Positions 36,527 through 50,007 of a DNA stretch of 59,420 bases are shown here, one piece after another. The notes beneath the pieces are model-generated. The model was not told the origin of the DNA. It was given only the letters and a program-made list of their open reading frames with translations, and ran no database searches. How positions within the stretch are numbered: the stretch's first letter is position 1; every line of letters starts with the position of its first letter. Origin of the DNA: Pelargonium tetragonum. Its lineage: Eukaryota; Streptophyta; Magnoliopsida; Geraniales; Geraniaceae. The stretch spans positions 1 through 59,420 of the forward strand of contig JAYMTL010000123.1 of the NCBI GenBank assembly GCA_036897445.1. The letters run 5' to 3'. The position numbers were made by a program, and so were the translations under genes.

Positions 36527-39500
36527 TTAAGTAACTCTATTATAGAGTGCGTTTCCTTTAGAAAAAGAATGCAAAAAAAGTAATCGAAAACCCTGTTTTC
36601 CTTTTTCGAGTATCGAAGTGCCCCGCTGTTGACATTTATAGTTTTTCATATTATATTGTGTTGAACGAAGCATCATAAAACTGTTAAAAAAGGACCCTTT
36701 GTTACACTATGCAAATAATGAAGTAACTAGGTCCTTTGCTTTTGCGGGGTCTTGAACAAAGTAAGAGTTATACTCTATCCATCCCTTTATTATTATTTAC
36801 CGGTCGGACTTGTTCTAAGTAGGGCTTAGAAAGATGAGTGATAGAGTTTTTCCATTGAGGTTAAAAAGAAGTTCTGATTTCATAAAGAGTCCTTTTGTTC
36901 TTCTGGTAATTATGAAACCGCAACCCTTAATATACTATTACCTATTGTAATAACTAATGAAATAGAAATAGGGGAAAAACTTAAATAGATAAAGAAAGAC
37001 TTGTCGGTGCATGAAAGTGATGCCCCAGAGAAAGAGCTCTCTTATAAAAACAAAGAAAAGAACACGTCTGCCAATGTTAATACCTGTTTTCTAATCTTTC
37101 TTTTATGTTCTATTTTCCTTACTTAATAACATAAAAGATTTTAGAGAATAAGGATTGAACTTTTGTTAATTCCTTATTTATCTTTTATTAACTGGATACT
37201 TTCGTGTTTCGGGATTTAAACCTTTGGCATTTTAACTATACTTTACCATCAAGAGTTGGAGTGTTGGATACCCGCTTATCTGCTCGTGACCACGGTTATT
37301 TTGAATTCAAAAGGCTGGTAACAGTGAGCAGGTGTAAATAATACAAGGATTAAACCTCCCAAGGACTACCTAGCTATTTTATAGATTTTAGGATGGATAT
37401 TCCTTTTTTAAGTAAATTATAGAATCACTTAGATAAATATATAGAAGGAGTAACAATGTACGAAAGAAAATCTTATTATAATCTGTAAGCCCCTTACTAG
37501 AGGAATTTCATTTATAGGGCAGCTATCGACCTTTTCCTGTCTTTATTACACGGCTTCTTCAGTGATATCAGTACAGTAAAAATTCAGAAAGATTCTATTG
37601 GTTCAGTGCAGTGTATAGAAAAAAAAGTATGAGTGGATCCATGCAGAGCTTTTCACAGAGCAGTCGGATAGACTATATAGAAATAGAACTCGAAGGGGTT
37701 TTTTTGTCACTAAGTAAGTTCTTTATGAGAACCCCCTTCTCAAGAATTAGAAGAGCCTCTGGTGTATCTGAAATAAATAGGTTAAATTAAATATGATATA
37801 TAGTTTTTTTTAATTATAGTATATAACCTTAGAGAGTCATATATAATAGTGGTACTAGTTTCCCTTTGTCACAATTAAGAGTCCTATTTCTCTGTCCCAT
37901 ACCCTTAAAATCAGTGTATTATTCACGTTTTATAGGGTTTTTAGAGAAGAATATAGCTAATTGGTTATAAAGACTAATAAGGGATGGGAGAGCTTTAGTG
38001 TGTAAAAAAGGAAAGATTATTCTCTCTTTTCCAGTAGAGGCCCTCTAAATATATGGGTAAACCAGCTCAGCTTATGCCAAAGTTCTATGTGATAGTTGTT
38101 TTTTTGGCATAGTAAGAGTTCAGTTTTAAGCTGTTGAGCATTTGTTAGATTTGAGAATTAAGGCTTATGCTATTTAATAGTGTTTAGTGACTCTAATTTC
38201 TTTTATTAAGATAGTTATTAGAAAAGGATCCCTTTTTTGAGCAAAAGACCAAGTAAGTTTAGAGTGGAGAATAGAAATGACTAAAGAGCTTAGAGATATA
38301 GAACCCAATACTTGTCTTTGTGAAGAACATGTTGGACTAGAACTCGCTGTAGGTTTTTAATTATATAGCATATAGACGTATCCTGCACATGGTAGGCCCA
38401 TAGAAAGTTCTGATGCAACCGATATTTAGGAAAATACATAGAACTCTTGTTCATGTGCTTAGACAAGATTTCAAATTAATTCTTAAATTAGTCGACTTAT
38501 TTCTTCAAATTCGGGTGACTGCTTTTATATGTATAGCCCAGGAAAGTGTCCTTAAAATATAGGTATATACCTTGACTGAGATTTTCTAAACTATGATTTT
38601 ATAGAATAAGGAATATCTAAGCTGCTAGGGTTATCCTGGAAAACTTTACGTACTTTACATTATCTCTGATAGAATCAACTAACATTAGGAGTAGGATTCT
38701 GTATTATTTCTCTTATTCCCTTACGTTTTATAAAAAGCATTTGCTTCACTGTAATGAAAAGCTCTTAGTTCTACTTTAGCAAAATTCTATGAAGTGTCTG
38801 TTGCCAGTACTTTGTTGTGAAAAGGGTCTTTAACTAATAAAAATCCTACGTATCAAGATAAAAAAATGCTATTTATAAAAAAGCATGAGTCTTAGTTACG
38901 CAACTAAAGGGGAGACATTTCGAAATCCTAAAAAGGGGCTCTTTCTATATCCAGATTAGAGACTTCAAGTACTGGTTCTTTAACCATATAGTAAAAGAAG
39001 AAAAGTAATACAAAATTTCTAGCTTAATTCTTTTTTGTAATGCCTAGTACCAACGGCTAAGCTTAATTAGGGAAAGGGATTATTTCATGAGCGACTAGCA
39101 GATCTTTAGCTTCGGTTTACACTCCAAAATTTTGTTGAAAACCCTTCTCACCTTATTTCAAAGACTTTGTTCTTATAACTATCCCCTAGGTTACCTCTAG
39201 TTTAAATCCCATTAGGGTTATAGAAAGTACTTATTTATTATTTAAGATAATAATGGGTTTTTTAGAATTTATGATATCTATATATTAGTGCGAAGGGGAG
39301 AAATATTGGCTATCTACTAACTTCTGTTTTTTACTAGACCCATAAGAGTAGGAACTAGAGTAAGGCTAAATCAAAGGCATATTAATATTGTTGGTGGATA
39401 TCTATATAAAAGAAAATTTGACTTACGGGTTATCCTATATTTAATAGATATTAAAAAGTCTTTGTAGGGCCATAAGCAATTGAGGAATTAGTCCATGTCT

Positions 39501-41751
39501 CCATGTTTAGTAAGGGAGTTTGCTCCAAGAATTATTCAGCCAAGGGTTACCTTAACCTTTTAATAGCTAATTGAAATAGGACAATACTTCTTAATAGTCT
39601 AGTAGAAGGTCGAAAGTCTACCTTGTAAACCTCAGCAAGAAATAGTTTGATTGGATTCAAGATCTATTCCTGTAATCTATAAACTAAAATATTCCTAAAT
39701 TCTATATTTATATGTATAAAATCGAATTTGGGGTGTATACCCATTAGAAAGAATTTCTGGTGTCATAAATTTTCCCTTAAAAGCAGAGGAGATACTGAAT
39801 TTATAAAAAATATAACAAGATTGAAAATTGAGAAAAGCAACTGTTTGATTATGCAAGGCCTTACACCTGTGCCATGTATAGGACCTATTCTATTTTTTAG
39901 TATTCGAATCAGGATCTCATATCAAAAAAAAGTTCAAGAGGTACCCTGGTAAAACTAGCATGTTTAAATCTTTCTTATTATTTCCCAGACAAGTTTACAA
40001 AACAAAAGGAGAGTCAGGAGAATAGAAAGGAAGCTCCTATCCTTCCTATATAATTTATAGAGTGATTCATGGCTCCATACCAATATAAAAAGGGAACTTA
40101 TTACTAGAGCCTGAGGGATATGAAAACATAAAATTACTAGGCTGAATTTGACTTACTATTCTTTTATAAGCTGCCTTTTATAATAGGGAAAGCAAAAAGT
40201 ATATAAAAATTGAAATTTATGTTCTATTACACTTGGTGACTTATTAGTTGGATTGCGAATATAGCTACGAAATTGGTAAGACGGCACACAACCTTTACAC
40301 CCCCCCTTTTTAATAAGTGTCTAAGTCGGTCGTAATTTGAGTCTTTTTAGTATACTATATTTGCTTAACTTAGTTTATAGAATCTAATCCTTTAAGATTG
40401 AGTAGCTTGACACTCCTCTATGATTGAGAAAATACCGAGTCATTTTGGGACACAAGAAGTCCTGGAGCATACCGCTGGAGAACACTATTTTTTCACATAG
40501 AAACTAATTAAAAAGATATAGTAGGACATGTAAGCGCTTTTTAATAGAGTAGAGTAGAGGAATCCAGAAAAAGTCTTTAGAGGGGTAAGGCGGTGGGTAG
40601 TTGATTGTATAATTTCACCAAAAAAGCGAAGACCTTTAAAAGAAATGGGGATCTCCCCAGCTTAGGCTTAGTAGTTAATAAATAAAGAGAGTAGACTAAC
40701 AAAGTTTCGACCAAGGAAATATTAGTCTACTATATCTAGTGTCAATATTTTTGAAGTCATCTTGAAAAAGAAAATTAATTTATACAAGATCTAAAGACAC
40801 ATGCCGACAGCAAGTATGTACTACACTGTACTAAGGCTTTTAGATTAAGGCACTTTCTACTTCTTCGATTTCTAATGTATACGTAAAAAACCCTCTAATT
40901 CAAAGGTTCACGATTCTTTACTGGATTTAATCTCGGGTTTAACTACTACTCGAGAATAACTAAATCAAATAAATAGAATTAAGCAATAATAAATTGAGAA
41001 AGGCCTTATATATTAAGCTCGTGGAGCCTCTCTTTCCCTTTAACACTAGCGGAGCCTTGGGTATAAGATAGATATATTTCATAGATTTTTATGAAACTGA
41101 TTAATTTAATCAACTACAATAAAGAAAGGAATAAAGGTTGCGGGATTTTATTAATTTCTTGTTCAAACGCGCCTATGTCTCACTTATAAATTCAAGTCTC
41201 TTTGGGATCCTATATCATTGAAACCAAAGTAAAGAGGGCTCAAAGCCCAGTCTAGCTTTTCAAAGTGGCCCCCTAAGTCTGACTCTTAAAATCACTTATA
41301 CAGGAATATCGATAAAGCAAAGGGAAACTTTCTCTACTGGCACTTCTCAAGTCAAGGTAAGAATGCTAGAATTCTTGGAGTGTTAACTTTTACTAATAGA
41401 TCAAGTTGAAATTCGGTAAATCAGAGTCTAATTGGGGATGTTCATGGTTTTGAATAAAAGGAGTGCGGGCTTGCCAAAAGAGGAGTTTTCGAGTAGTTTT
41501 CTCTAAGAAATTCTTACCGGATCTTACCCAAGCATAGTTTGTACGAAGCACATGTTACTAGGAGCTTAGAAAATCGAGATTCCTGTTGAGTATTCATGTT
41601 TTCCATGTAAGTGGGGTAAACTAATATTAAAAGAAAAAAGAGTGCTTCTATTAAAATGAAATAAGTCAAATTATCCTATAAAAAAAAGGATATACAAAGC
41701 CCTAATCATGCATAACTATAAAAAGTACAAGATAATAATTAATTATTCAAT
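36527..41751. other. Non-coding; weak tRNA-like traces at 36.75 and 37.2 kb
   Basis: On the minus strand 36735-36790 has GTTCAAGACCCC and a small hairpin around TATAA, and 37205-37265 has GATGGTAAAGTATAGTTAAAATGCC followed by GGTTTAAATCC; neither forms both a T-stem and an acceptor. From 37.4 to 41.7 kb I recognise nothing; the 74-codon frame at 39728-39952 has no family motif. Confidence 0.45.
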
Positions 41752-41831
41752 CTTCTCTCTGCAATGCAGGGCGTTCGAACCCTTGGACGACCACTCTAGG
41801 AACTCTTGCTTTACCACTCGGCTATAAGAAG
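41752..41831 (-). tRNA. tRNA-like element with clear D- and T-boxes
   Basis: On the minus strand TATAGCCGAGTGGTAAAGCAAGAG is a good match to the D-arm of organelle tRNAs such as Gln, Cys or Ser, and GGGTTCGAACGCCC is a T-arm-like box. CTTCTTA at the 5' end pairs with AGAGAAG at the 3' end at six of seven positions (one G-U). However, an extra CTGCATTGCAG hairpin sits between T-arm and acceptor, and the anticodon region (GAGTTCCTAGAGTGG) forms no stem, leaving the anticodon undefined (CCU or CUA). Eighty bases suits a tRNA with an added insertion. Probably a decayed gene. Confidence 0.4.
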
Positions 41832-42027
41832 AATATAAGAACTCCTTATGTATGAATTAGACTGATTTTTTATATTCAAGTTGTTTTGCCTCTAATTTAG
41901 AATCTTCTGGGTAAGATAGAGTAGCTTTGTTTTAATTATATATAATTTTATACTTATTACTCTGATATGTATTTAAGTTTAAGTCCAATTTCACCCAGGT
42001 GCCATCAATTAAAGAACTTGTGCGAAC

Positions 42028-42043
42028 AGGTAATGTACTTAAG
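42028..42043 (+). repeat. AGGTAATGTACTTAAG word, site 5
   Basis: One mismatch to the 16-base word at 1639. It lies 250 bp upstream of site 6 in the same patch. Confidence 0.55.
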
Positions 42044-42146
42044 AGTACCCCTCCCAACCTAAACTTAAGAAAAAGACTATGACAACTAAAAAACCTACTA
42101 AGTACTATACCTATGATAGACTATATACTACCTGTTACTATACTAA

Positions 42147-42305
42147 ATAAAGAAGAGTAAGACCCTATTAGCTACAGGCTGCAAGACTCATAACCCTAGG
42201 AAGCTAGGCCAGAAGGGTATAGCTCATAAGAAGAATAGAGTTCTAGGTAGGCATAAGAAAGTGAAAGCTAAGAGGATAGAGGTAATGCAATTAAGACAGG
42301 TATAG
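42147..42305 (+). other. Lys/Arg-rich open frame, member of the G-I-A family
   Basis: Open for 52 codons from after a TAA to a TAG, then open again in the same frame (NVIAKNGIENKK) to a TAA at 42342-42344. It has no start before ATG 42285. The centre reads HNPRKLGQKGIAHKKNRVLG; with LLATG before it, this parallels VLATG and KKGTGIAL in the frame at 54685. Twenty of the 52 residues are Lys, Arg or His. The long minus frame over the same bases (42224-42481) is hydrophobic only as the antisense of this basic one. Coding status is doubtful. Confidence 0.3.
42276..42295 (+). repeat. ATAGAGGTAATGCAATTAAG word, site 6
   Basis: Exact 20-base inverted match to 35238-35257. It lies inside the Lys/Arg-rich frame at 42147-42305, where it reads IEVMQL, while in other copies the alternative frame reads GN(V/A)IK, so the DNA word rather than one peptide seems to be what is kept. 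Confidence 0.8.
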
Positions 42306-42344
42306 AATGTTATAGCTAAGAATGGGATAGAGAATAAGAAGTAA

Positions 42345-42601
42345 GTTAAGAAGATGGTGGTTATAACGTAAGTAGGAATATGCAATACACTCCAAGTTAG
42401 TACTTGTCTCCGCTTCGCTGCAGTCGGGAATAGTAACGTATAATTATAAGAAATAAGAATTTGTAAGATTTTCGAAAACAAAAGTTCAGAATACGAATTC
42501 AGATAATAGGTATCGCTTCAGGGTTAAACTTGACAATTCCATAACAAGATTTCCTTTTGCCTCAAAGTAGGACTTTATCTTTGTCTTCTTCTCGGTACAT
42601 C
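42345..42601. other. Non-coding spacer
   Basis: Contains CTCCGCTTCGCTGCAG near 42407, a GC-rich phrase unlike its surroundings. Nothing else recognised. Confidence 0.5.
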
Positions 42602-42681
42602 AAGTTAGTAGCTCAATTCTTTTTTGGTAAAGGCAAATAGGAAATCACTAGATAGTTACGGGTTTGAGCCTTGTCAGCGGA
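42602..42681 (+). pseudogene. tRNA-like element, T-arm and D-box only
   Basis: GTAGCTCAATTC...TTGGTAAAGG resembles a D-arm with an enlarged loop. ACGGG pairs with CTTGT at all five positions (two G-U) around TTTGAGC, a good T-arm. The intervening ATAGGAAATCACTAG gives only a 3-bp stem and no U before a possible anticodon, and the ends do not pair as an acceptor stem. Probably a relic. Confidence 0.22.
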
Positions 42682-44932
42682 GATTAAAAAAGTCTTTCTA
42701 AAAGGTATGATTATCAAGGTATTCGATAGAATTAAACAAAAGGGGGTTTGACTTATATGTATTAATTGCTTTCTAAATACTTACACTTGAGGTAAGTCCC
42801 TTTTCTGAGAGCTTTGACTTTTTACTGAAAAGTTTGACAGGGGTTTCTCTATGTCATAACAAAGGGGAGGGGTTCTTACCTAAAATGAAACAGAAGAAAG
42901 ATGCACATTTTAATCTGATCCTTAGTCAGGCAAAGGGCCCCAGTGAATGAAATAGTAAGTACCTCTCTTCGAATAATAAAAACTTTAAAATGTCTTGCTA
43001 AAGAAAAGATAAGAGCTATCCTGCTTTTATTTCTATTTAGATTCTCGACCCATTGGCCAAAACAAAAGGAGAGCTAAGAAAGTTGATAAGCCTTATTTAT
43101 AACTTGACGTAGAATTAGCTAGCATAAAGAATCGTGAGGGAGAGGTCTAAATTCTCCTAAGCCGAGGAGCAGTATGACTTTGAATTGATCAAGGTGTAAA
43201 GCATTACTGAATTTTGTTCTTTATGTTTCGATTCTTATAAGGACTTCCTAAGGGAAGCTGTCTATGTTAGATCCAGTTACAAGGAATAAGGCAAAGTCAA
43301 CATTAACGTAACTAAAACTTGTAGATCAATTTACTTGCGAGAGTAGACGGGCAAACGCAGTACAGACTACAGAGAACGGGGACTTTTCTCTTTATAAGAG
43401 TGAGCAGAGCTCCTCAAAGGAGTTTGATATTGGAATATTCTGGAAAGGATGGGTGGATTCATAAGACTGAGTGGATTCAAATCTATGACTTTGTTTTTAA
43501 TTGCAATCCGATTTCCTTTTTTTGTGAAGAGTATCACAAGTCAAATCTTTCTTTTATTAGACAATACTAGATGTAGATATAATTGATTCTATTTAAGTTA
43601 TTAAGAATAAAGAAAAGAATACCTAGACTGTGCTAGTAATTCGTATTAGAATCTTTCGAAGTAGTTTTACTAACCTCTTTAGTTCTGATAACGTGCCTAT
43701 TAGGGAGTCCGGTTTTAATCTAGTTAGAATATAGTTTTTAGAAACCCTTCCATCTAAAAATCCTATAGAATTTCTGTATATATTATATAAAGAAACCTTG
43801 AGCTAGTTCTTTTTTGTTTCTTACTGCACTTTATATATTAGAATACTGGAAGACTTCCTGAGATTCCTACTTTATTAAATTTAAAGGAGTTAATGCATTG
43901 TAAATTTCGAATAGTTTAAATGTGGTAAATCTCAATTTCTTAGGAATCTAAAATCGCTTAAATAGAAAGAAAAGGAGCTTAATAGAGCACTCTATAAATA
44001 AGCGCTTAGGTTTCCCTTGGTTTACGAAACGCTCATTCTTCAGTTGGTTTATTAGGAAATCCTGAAATAGAGAACTCAGGTAACTGTGAGAAAGAGACCT
44101 CTTGACCATAAATCTTCCTTAATGTAGAGAACTCTTCTTTTATGAAATTGTAGAATTGCTATTATATTACCAACATTTTAGACTTAGATTTTTTTGCTTA
44201 AGGATTTGATAGACTCTTTCTTTTTTATATTTATCCAACTCCTAAGACTTAGGAGCTTTAGTAGCTCTATTTATTGCGGAAAGGCTCTCTTCATAAGGGA
44301 ACCCGGTTAGAATTCTCAACTAAGAAATTCTTTAAGCTTATTACGAATCTCTTTCGCTTTCTAAATATTCGTAAATAAGGATATAATTTTGAAAGAAATA
44401 TTTTACCTCTCTTCATGTCGGCCACTAAAAATTAGGGCTCTATAACTAGTATTTTGGAACACTTCAAAGCACGGGGTACTCGTTTACTAGACTCCTTCTT
44501 ATTTAAAGCTATTATTAACTCAAAATTACGTCACTTTTGAATTAGAAAACGGATCTTCTTTTGGTAAGTTTTAAGCAAGGAAAATCTTGTAAGTTATGAA
44601 TTATAAGATTATAGCATACCATGTTTTACTCTCTAAGGGGCTTGGGAAGACCAGCTTTCGATATAGTGTACGAAAAAAGCCCAGCTTCCCAGGTTCAAAG
44701 AAATAGCAAATTGGATTTGCAGCAACTATAGTAATATACTCAAAATGGATAACTCGGTAGAATTGGTGTTAACTACTTGAAAATAGTAGAGTACGAATAA
44801 TTAGCAGGGACCCACTGCATGAATTTCAACGAAAAAGGAACCAACAAACTACAGAACAAATCAGGAAATGGAGGGTCTCTTTAAAAAGATAAGCGTAAAG
44901 TATACAATTTCTTTTATCTTCGTTCCAATCTA
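42682..44932. other. Non-coding, nothing recognised
   Basis: AT-rich sequence without a frame over 60 codons, repeat or RNA arm that I can support. Confidence 0.6.
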
Positions 44933-45003
44933 GTATTAACCCGGATTAGAACCGTGGACCGGATACTTTTGAAACCCTTTGTTCTACCCAGCGCCTTATC
45001 TTG
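44933..45003 (-). tRNA. tRNA-Trp-like element, possibly UCA anticodon
   Basis: On the minus strand GGGTAGAACAAAGGGTTTC, then AAAAG, then GTCCACGGTTCTAATCCGGG, follows plant mitochondrial tRNA-Trp (GGTAGAACGTGGGTC, CCAAAACCC, GGTTCAAATCC). The T-stem CACGG/CCGGG pairs at four of five around TTCTAAT. The loop reads TTTCAAA, which would put UCA in the anticodon position, but one base is missing relative to the Trp gene and the flanking anticodon stem pairs poorly. The 5' side of the D-stem and a good acceptor partner are not seen. If functional it would read UGA; a decayed tRNA-Trp is the more cautious view. Confidence 0.33.
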
Positions 45004-48000
45004 ATTTACTAAAGACCTCGTCAAGGAACATAAATTAGGACAAGTTCGATACTCGGTGGGTTCGGTATACTAAAAAGGTAGGGATTGCTAATACATATAA
45101 TTTCAAAACCACTTGCCCTGGAAAAGCTAGAAGAAAATTTGAGTTCAATTTTCATACATTGATACGGATTTGTTTAAGCTCTTTTTACATAACCCCCGCA
45201 AGGAGACCTCAAAAGATACTAAGGGAATTCTCTACACTAAAAGTTTCCTTGTCCGGTAATATAAAATACATGCCTAAAAGGGTCTTGGTATAGAGTACTT
45301 TTTTTATAATTAAAAAAAGAGTCTCGTGTCTTTTTGTTATTGTTTATCTTTGCTAACTCAAATTACTTCAGTAAATGTTCAATTTCGTTTGCCATAGATA
45401 AAGTACTCCATAGCAATTAGGTAACTATGGCCTCCTATAATCGATCTCCTTGTACTTCCAAGAATTGACTGCTTTTAATACTAGACCTACTTTGCAATCC
45501 CATTCGTTCGGGAATAATCTCCTTCACTAAGCTCTACCTTTTCGTTCATGACAACTTCCTGACTAAATTTAATGAAATTCTTTGAATTCTGAATTCAAGA
45601 TTCTTTAGGTTTCAAGGAATCCTAATTATATTAAAAAGATTTTAGTCCCTTACTTATCAAGCGACAAATGGCTTGGAGTAAATAAAAAACACGAACTGTA
45701 AAAACCCCTTAATCGAGAGGTTAAAGCTGGCTGCTCAAGGTTAGAGTAAAACACAAGTTTCTCCTTAACGAAGCATCCACAAACTCATTTTCTTTTAGTG
45801 TCTCTAAAAATTCGCTTTTACGGTTGCTCTACTAAGTTAAACCCGGTTTCAAGGAATCGGTAACTGACAATGTATTGTAGCTTTGAGGATACCTATTTAA
45901 GTTAAGAAGGGGCACTTCTGAAGAAGAGACAGGGAGTTTCCTTAATACAATTAAGCGAGTTTCGGATTTGGAATCCAAAAGTAGTGTGGTTTTAAAAAGT
46001 GTTTATATGTATTGTGTATATTATCTTCTTACCTTAGCTCCCGTGCTAGAATAAGGATTCCTTAGGTGTTTGTAAGGGCTTCTTACTTTTTCTAGTAAGT
46101 CCACTTCCAAGCTATAGCATTTTTTATGGGATATCTTACAATCGTAAGGATTAAAAAAGAGTATTTGTGTTACACAAGTGAAGCTACCTTCACGTTTAAC
46201 TACTGAGACTCAAATAACTTTTGAGGGCGTGGAATTTCTTATTATTCGCCGGAGTTGTGCTAACCCCTAATTCACCCATTTCAACTTCCTTTTGCGTTTT
46301 TATAGGAACCTAAAAAAGGGTTCTTGATTTAAGACTCATATAAAATTTCTTTTTCCTTTCAATTTTATGGCTCAGTAATATATAAATTAAAAAGCCCGTA
46401 TCCTCTCTTCAGTTGTAGTAAAGGATCTTACTGCAAATGCCAAAGGGTAATCAAAACTCCGTTTTAGAGAAGGTTGTACCAGAATCCGGTAACTAAGATA
46501 TTTTTAATAATAAGGCCCGCTGTTAGGATCCTTTTATTATTTTGAGTTCAAATTCCTTGTGCATATAACTCATAACTACAACTATGCGTTGCCTACGACT
46601 GGTTTGTAATTTACCAATATTGATATGAACTTTTTTCATTTAGAATTTTGAAAAGTACCTATTACTCGAGAAACTTCTCAGTTTTCATACGCATACAGAT
46701 TTAGTTTCTTGGTTTGATCCAAATTTTTTGTTAACAGAAATCTCGTCGAATAAGAAAAAGAGTTTTGCCTATAGATGCTGTTTAACAAGTTAGGAGCTCT
46801 CATGCCTTAAACAATGTGTATAAATCAGGATTTCTATATTGTCTCTCAAATACCTGTACCTTTCGGAATAGACGTCGATCTCTAAAAATCTTAATTATAA
46901 CATATAAAAGTGAGTTGCCACTTCAAGCAAGCCCCAGAATTCCATATTTCTCGCCCTTTCTGTACAAATTAACAAGACTTTGGCTATATAGAGAGCTTCC
47001 TGTCAACCGGGATCGTGTATAACTAGTGCTCACTTTTTATAATACAATGAAGCTTTTCGCAGTTTACACAAGAAAATGTACAGACCCTTTTTAAGAGTTG
47101 TTCCTATCTTAACTTACACGCTTCCTTAATACCTACATTATAACCAACAACATCAAGATCACTTCATTACTAAGAACTTATTACAATGAAGCATATTAGG
47201 AAAATAAAGTCTAAAATCCTAAACTAGAGTCCTTCTATTTCGTAGTTAGTTATAGGGGGCTACTTAATAAGAAAAGAGAGATAACATAAAACTTCGTAAT
47301 ATATTGGAAAAACTAGAAAGACCCCGATTAGAATACCAAATATAGTGAGAAGGGAGCACAATTGAAGAGTATCCTGCTTTCGGATTTAATCTAAGTCGAG
47401 AGTCAATCCTAATACGATTGAGTCTAGTTCTATTAATACAATACACAATCAAGATAAAAAAAAAGCTTGGTAGCAAATGCGTAAGCGGGGTCCTTTACTC
47501 CTAAAATAAAGACTAAACTTAGCCCCAGAAGGCATTTTCTTTATAGCTTGACTACTCAAGTTTCCCAGTTCCTTTAAGTACTCTTAATTATTAGACAAGC
47601 ACTTCTTATTATTTATAAATGCTAGTTACCTTGTTCGAGGAATTACTTTGACATTTAGGAATTGTCGAAAAACCTTATTTATTAGAGATCTCTATCACCT
47701 ACACATAAGAAACTTGCGAATGAATTCTACGGTAAATTCCAGCAATAAAAACTTGTTAAGTTGAAGGGGGTTTAGTTTTCATAAATCCTGAGTAAGTTCA
47801 ATCTGTTGCAAAAGACAGAAAGAAAACCTCGGTGTCTTAAGGTAGGAGACTCCTTATTACCTATTGTTCTGATAAGTCTTCCCTAGGATTGTCTAATAAG
47901 GGCTTTTATATTATAATAGTATGAGATGAAACTAAAACTTTTCTTAGTAGCTAAAGTCTCGGGTCGTTGAGTTCTCCTAATATTCTTGTATTAAGGATGG

Positions 48001-49792
48001 AGATTCAAAAGCTCGGATTTAGTACAAGGAGTCTCCGTAAAGCGGCTACTCCCTTGATATAACCAAAAGCAATTCCTCTATTAAGTAAATTGAAAATTCT
48101 CTACACTTTTTGGGTCAATATCCTGCTTGGTAAATCCATTCGGTGTTCAGATTCTCTAATATAATATGAAACACATACTCTAACTAGCCTAAGAAGTGTC
48201 AAAGATCCCATAGGAGCTAGGCTTTCTTAGAGGCCTTGAACAGGAAATTTCAAACTGAAAAGACTATTGGTTCATTTTTGTACTCTACAGAGCGAAAGAT
48301 ACTTATTGATTAGACTCACTAAAAGATTTTTGATGAAGGAGAGTCTTACTAAATTTCAATGCGTTTTAGCTGCTGGTTAAGAATATCCGGTATGTCAATT
48401 TTTTTAGACCTTAGATAGGGGGTTTGCTAAACGAAATGCCTGTTCCAAGAAGGTGTGTTAGGTTGAGAAAGTGTATCTGTATTACTTACTTGTTGCTTGT
48501 TGATTCAGTAGCTTGTGAGAAAAAGCTTAGGGTTCATAGAAATTGCTATAGGCGCCTTTGTGATTGGGTATATAAATCTTACGGAAAAGATCTTTCGCTG
48601 CATAGAGTAGAATTCATTTATGTTTTTCTTTAATCCCCAGCATCAACTTCCAGAGTAGGTACTCTGCTTTCTATGCTTTTTGTTTAATAATCGTAATTTT
48701 TTGAATTCAAAAAAGATAAAGAATCAAAACAAAAAAATTTAGAATAAAACCAAAGCTACTAACTAAATATAAGAGCTCTAGTCCTACCAACTACCTACGA
48801 AAGAAAAGGGCTTCGCAAAAACTCCTTTTCTAAAAGAACCACATATTTAATTAAACAAGCTTTTATAGAGCTAACAACTTCCCGGTCGCAAATCCCCCTA
48901 AAAGACCTTAGAAAACTAAACCGGGGAATCCCTCGTATGCAAACTTCCTACCCTATAGCCTGAGAGCTAATTGCCAATAGGTTTTCAATTGAAGACCCCT
49001 AAGAAACCCAAAAAGGAGAATCTTTACCTCATACTAGCAACGGTTTCCCCTTTATTATAACTGGAATATCCATAAGTAAGAAATAATAAAGAACCTAAGT
49101 CCCACTCCTCTCTGGGCACTCTTAAGGACCCTCAATCAATTTGAATTAGAGAGCCTTTCCTTCATAAGCCTAAGAGTAGCTACCCTGACCTCAATCCTGT
49201 AACCTAGAAAAAGAGAGATTCCTGGAGCCCCTATCTCTTGTCAAATCTTGACCCTGATTCCTAGAATACGCTAGACTTTCCCTGACTAATAACCGACTAG
49301 GCGAAACCCTTATAAATGAATTGTATCCCGTCAAACCCACACCTAAAAAGTCAACCAAGGAAAAAGCATAAAATCAAATAGATACAATAAATTTGATGCT
49401 GAATTGTTTAAAACCCACCTTGCCATTACGAATACCCCGTCAATGTCAAACCAAACCTTCAACAAGAAAACACAGCTACTGACGAGTTCCTTACCCGAAG
49501 AAATAGCTATCTTTAGCGCTACTCGATTCCTTTGCTTTTGCTTGACTTTCAAAAAAGGGAGTTTCCTTGTGCTCCTACTATGAGTAGAACCATCAACTCG
49601 TATTCTTTCTGTCTAATAAACAAGGGGGTTTTGCTTAGAACTTATAGAAATAGCCTGACCTTTGAACTATAACTCTGACTTTCCTATTTGACTTCGCACT
49701 CAATCCCAATAACTCAACTCCTGTACTATAAATCCTATAAATAAGACTATAAAAGCACTAAACTATCTCTTGAAAAGCTAAGAAAACAGGTT
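45004..49792. other. Long non-coding stretch
   Basis: No gene recognised. Short frames (46816-47022, 47264-47476 minus, 48424-48633, 49343-49552 minus) have no family motif. From 48.7 to 49.4 kb the plus strand is unusually rich in A and C (CCTA, AACC and ACCC words). Confidence 0.5.
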
Positions 49793-49910
49793 GGGGATTC
49801 AAGCAGTGCTAATTTGACTATCTAGAATATCGTGTTTATCTTCAGTTTAGACATTCGACCCATTTAGAGCTCAAATTCCCTCTCTCATTCTTGAATTGCT
49901 TATCTACTTT
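49793..49910 (+). repeat. Diverged repeat family R, copy a
   Basis: Begins GGGGATTCAAGCAG, then a CTATCTAGAAT box, TTATCTTCAGTTTAGA, CGACCCATTTAG, and ends near GAATTGCTTATCTACTTTC. The boxes recur in the same order at 52353, 52679, 53692 and 54085. Closest in the middle part to copy d (TTATCTTCAGTT). Confidence 0.5.
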
Positions 49911-49935
49911 CTCTACTCAACACATTTTGAAACCC

Positions 49936-50007
49936 GTTTACTGCCCTTATTGACCTTCATTTATTTAAAGCTAGACTTTGTATCACTAGCTTACTATCCA
50001 ATCCCAT
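49936..50007 (+). repeat. Long-range duplicated segment A, copy 2
   Basis: Counterpart of 5718-5790, with exact GTATCACTAGCTTA at 49980-49993 and GCTAGAC just upstream. It is followed 2.2 kb later by segment B, as in the 5-7 kb region, where the gap is about 1 kb. Confidence 0.55.

Noticed and set aside
37205-37265. Minus-strand phrase with D-loop-like GATGGTAAAG and GGTTTAAATCC
   Set aside because: Only two T-stem pairs and no acceptor stem.
42224-42481. 85-codon hydrophobic minus frame resembling a membrane protein
   Set aside because: It is the antisense of a Lys/Arg-rich stretch; AAG/AGA runs read as Leu/Phe/Ser on the other strand.
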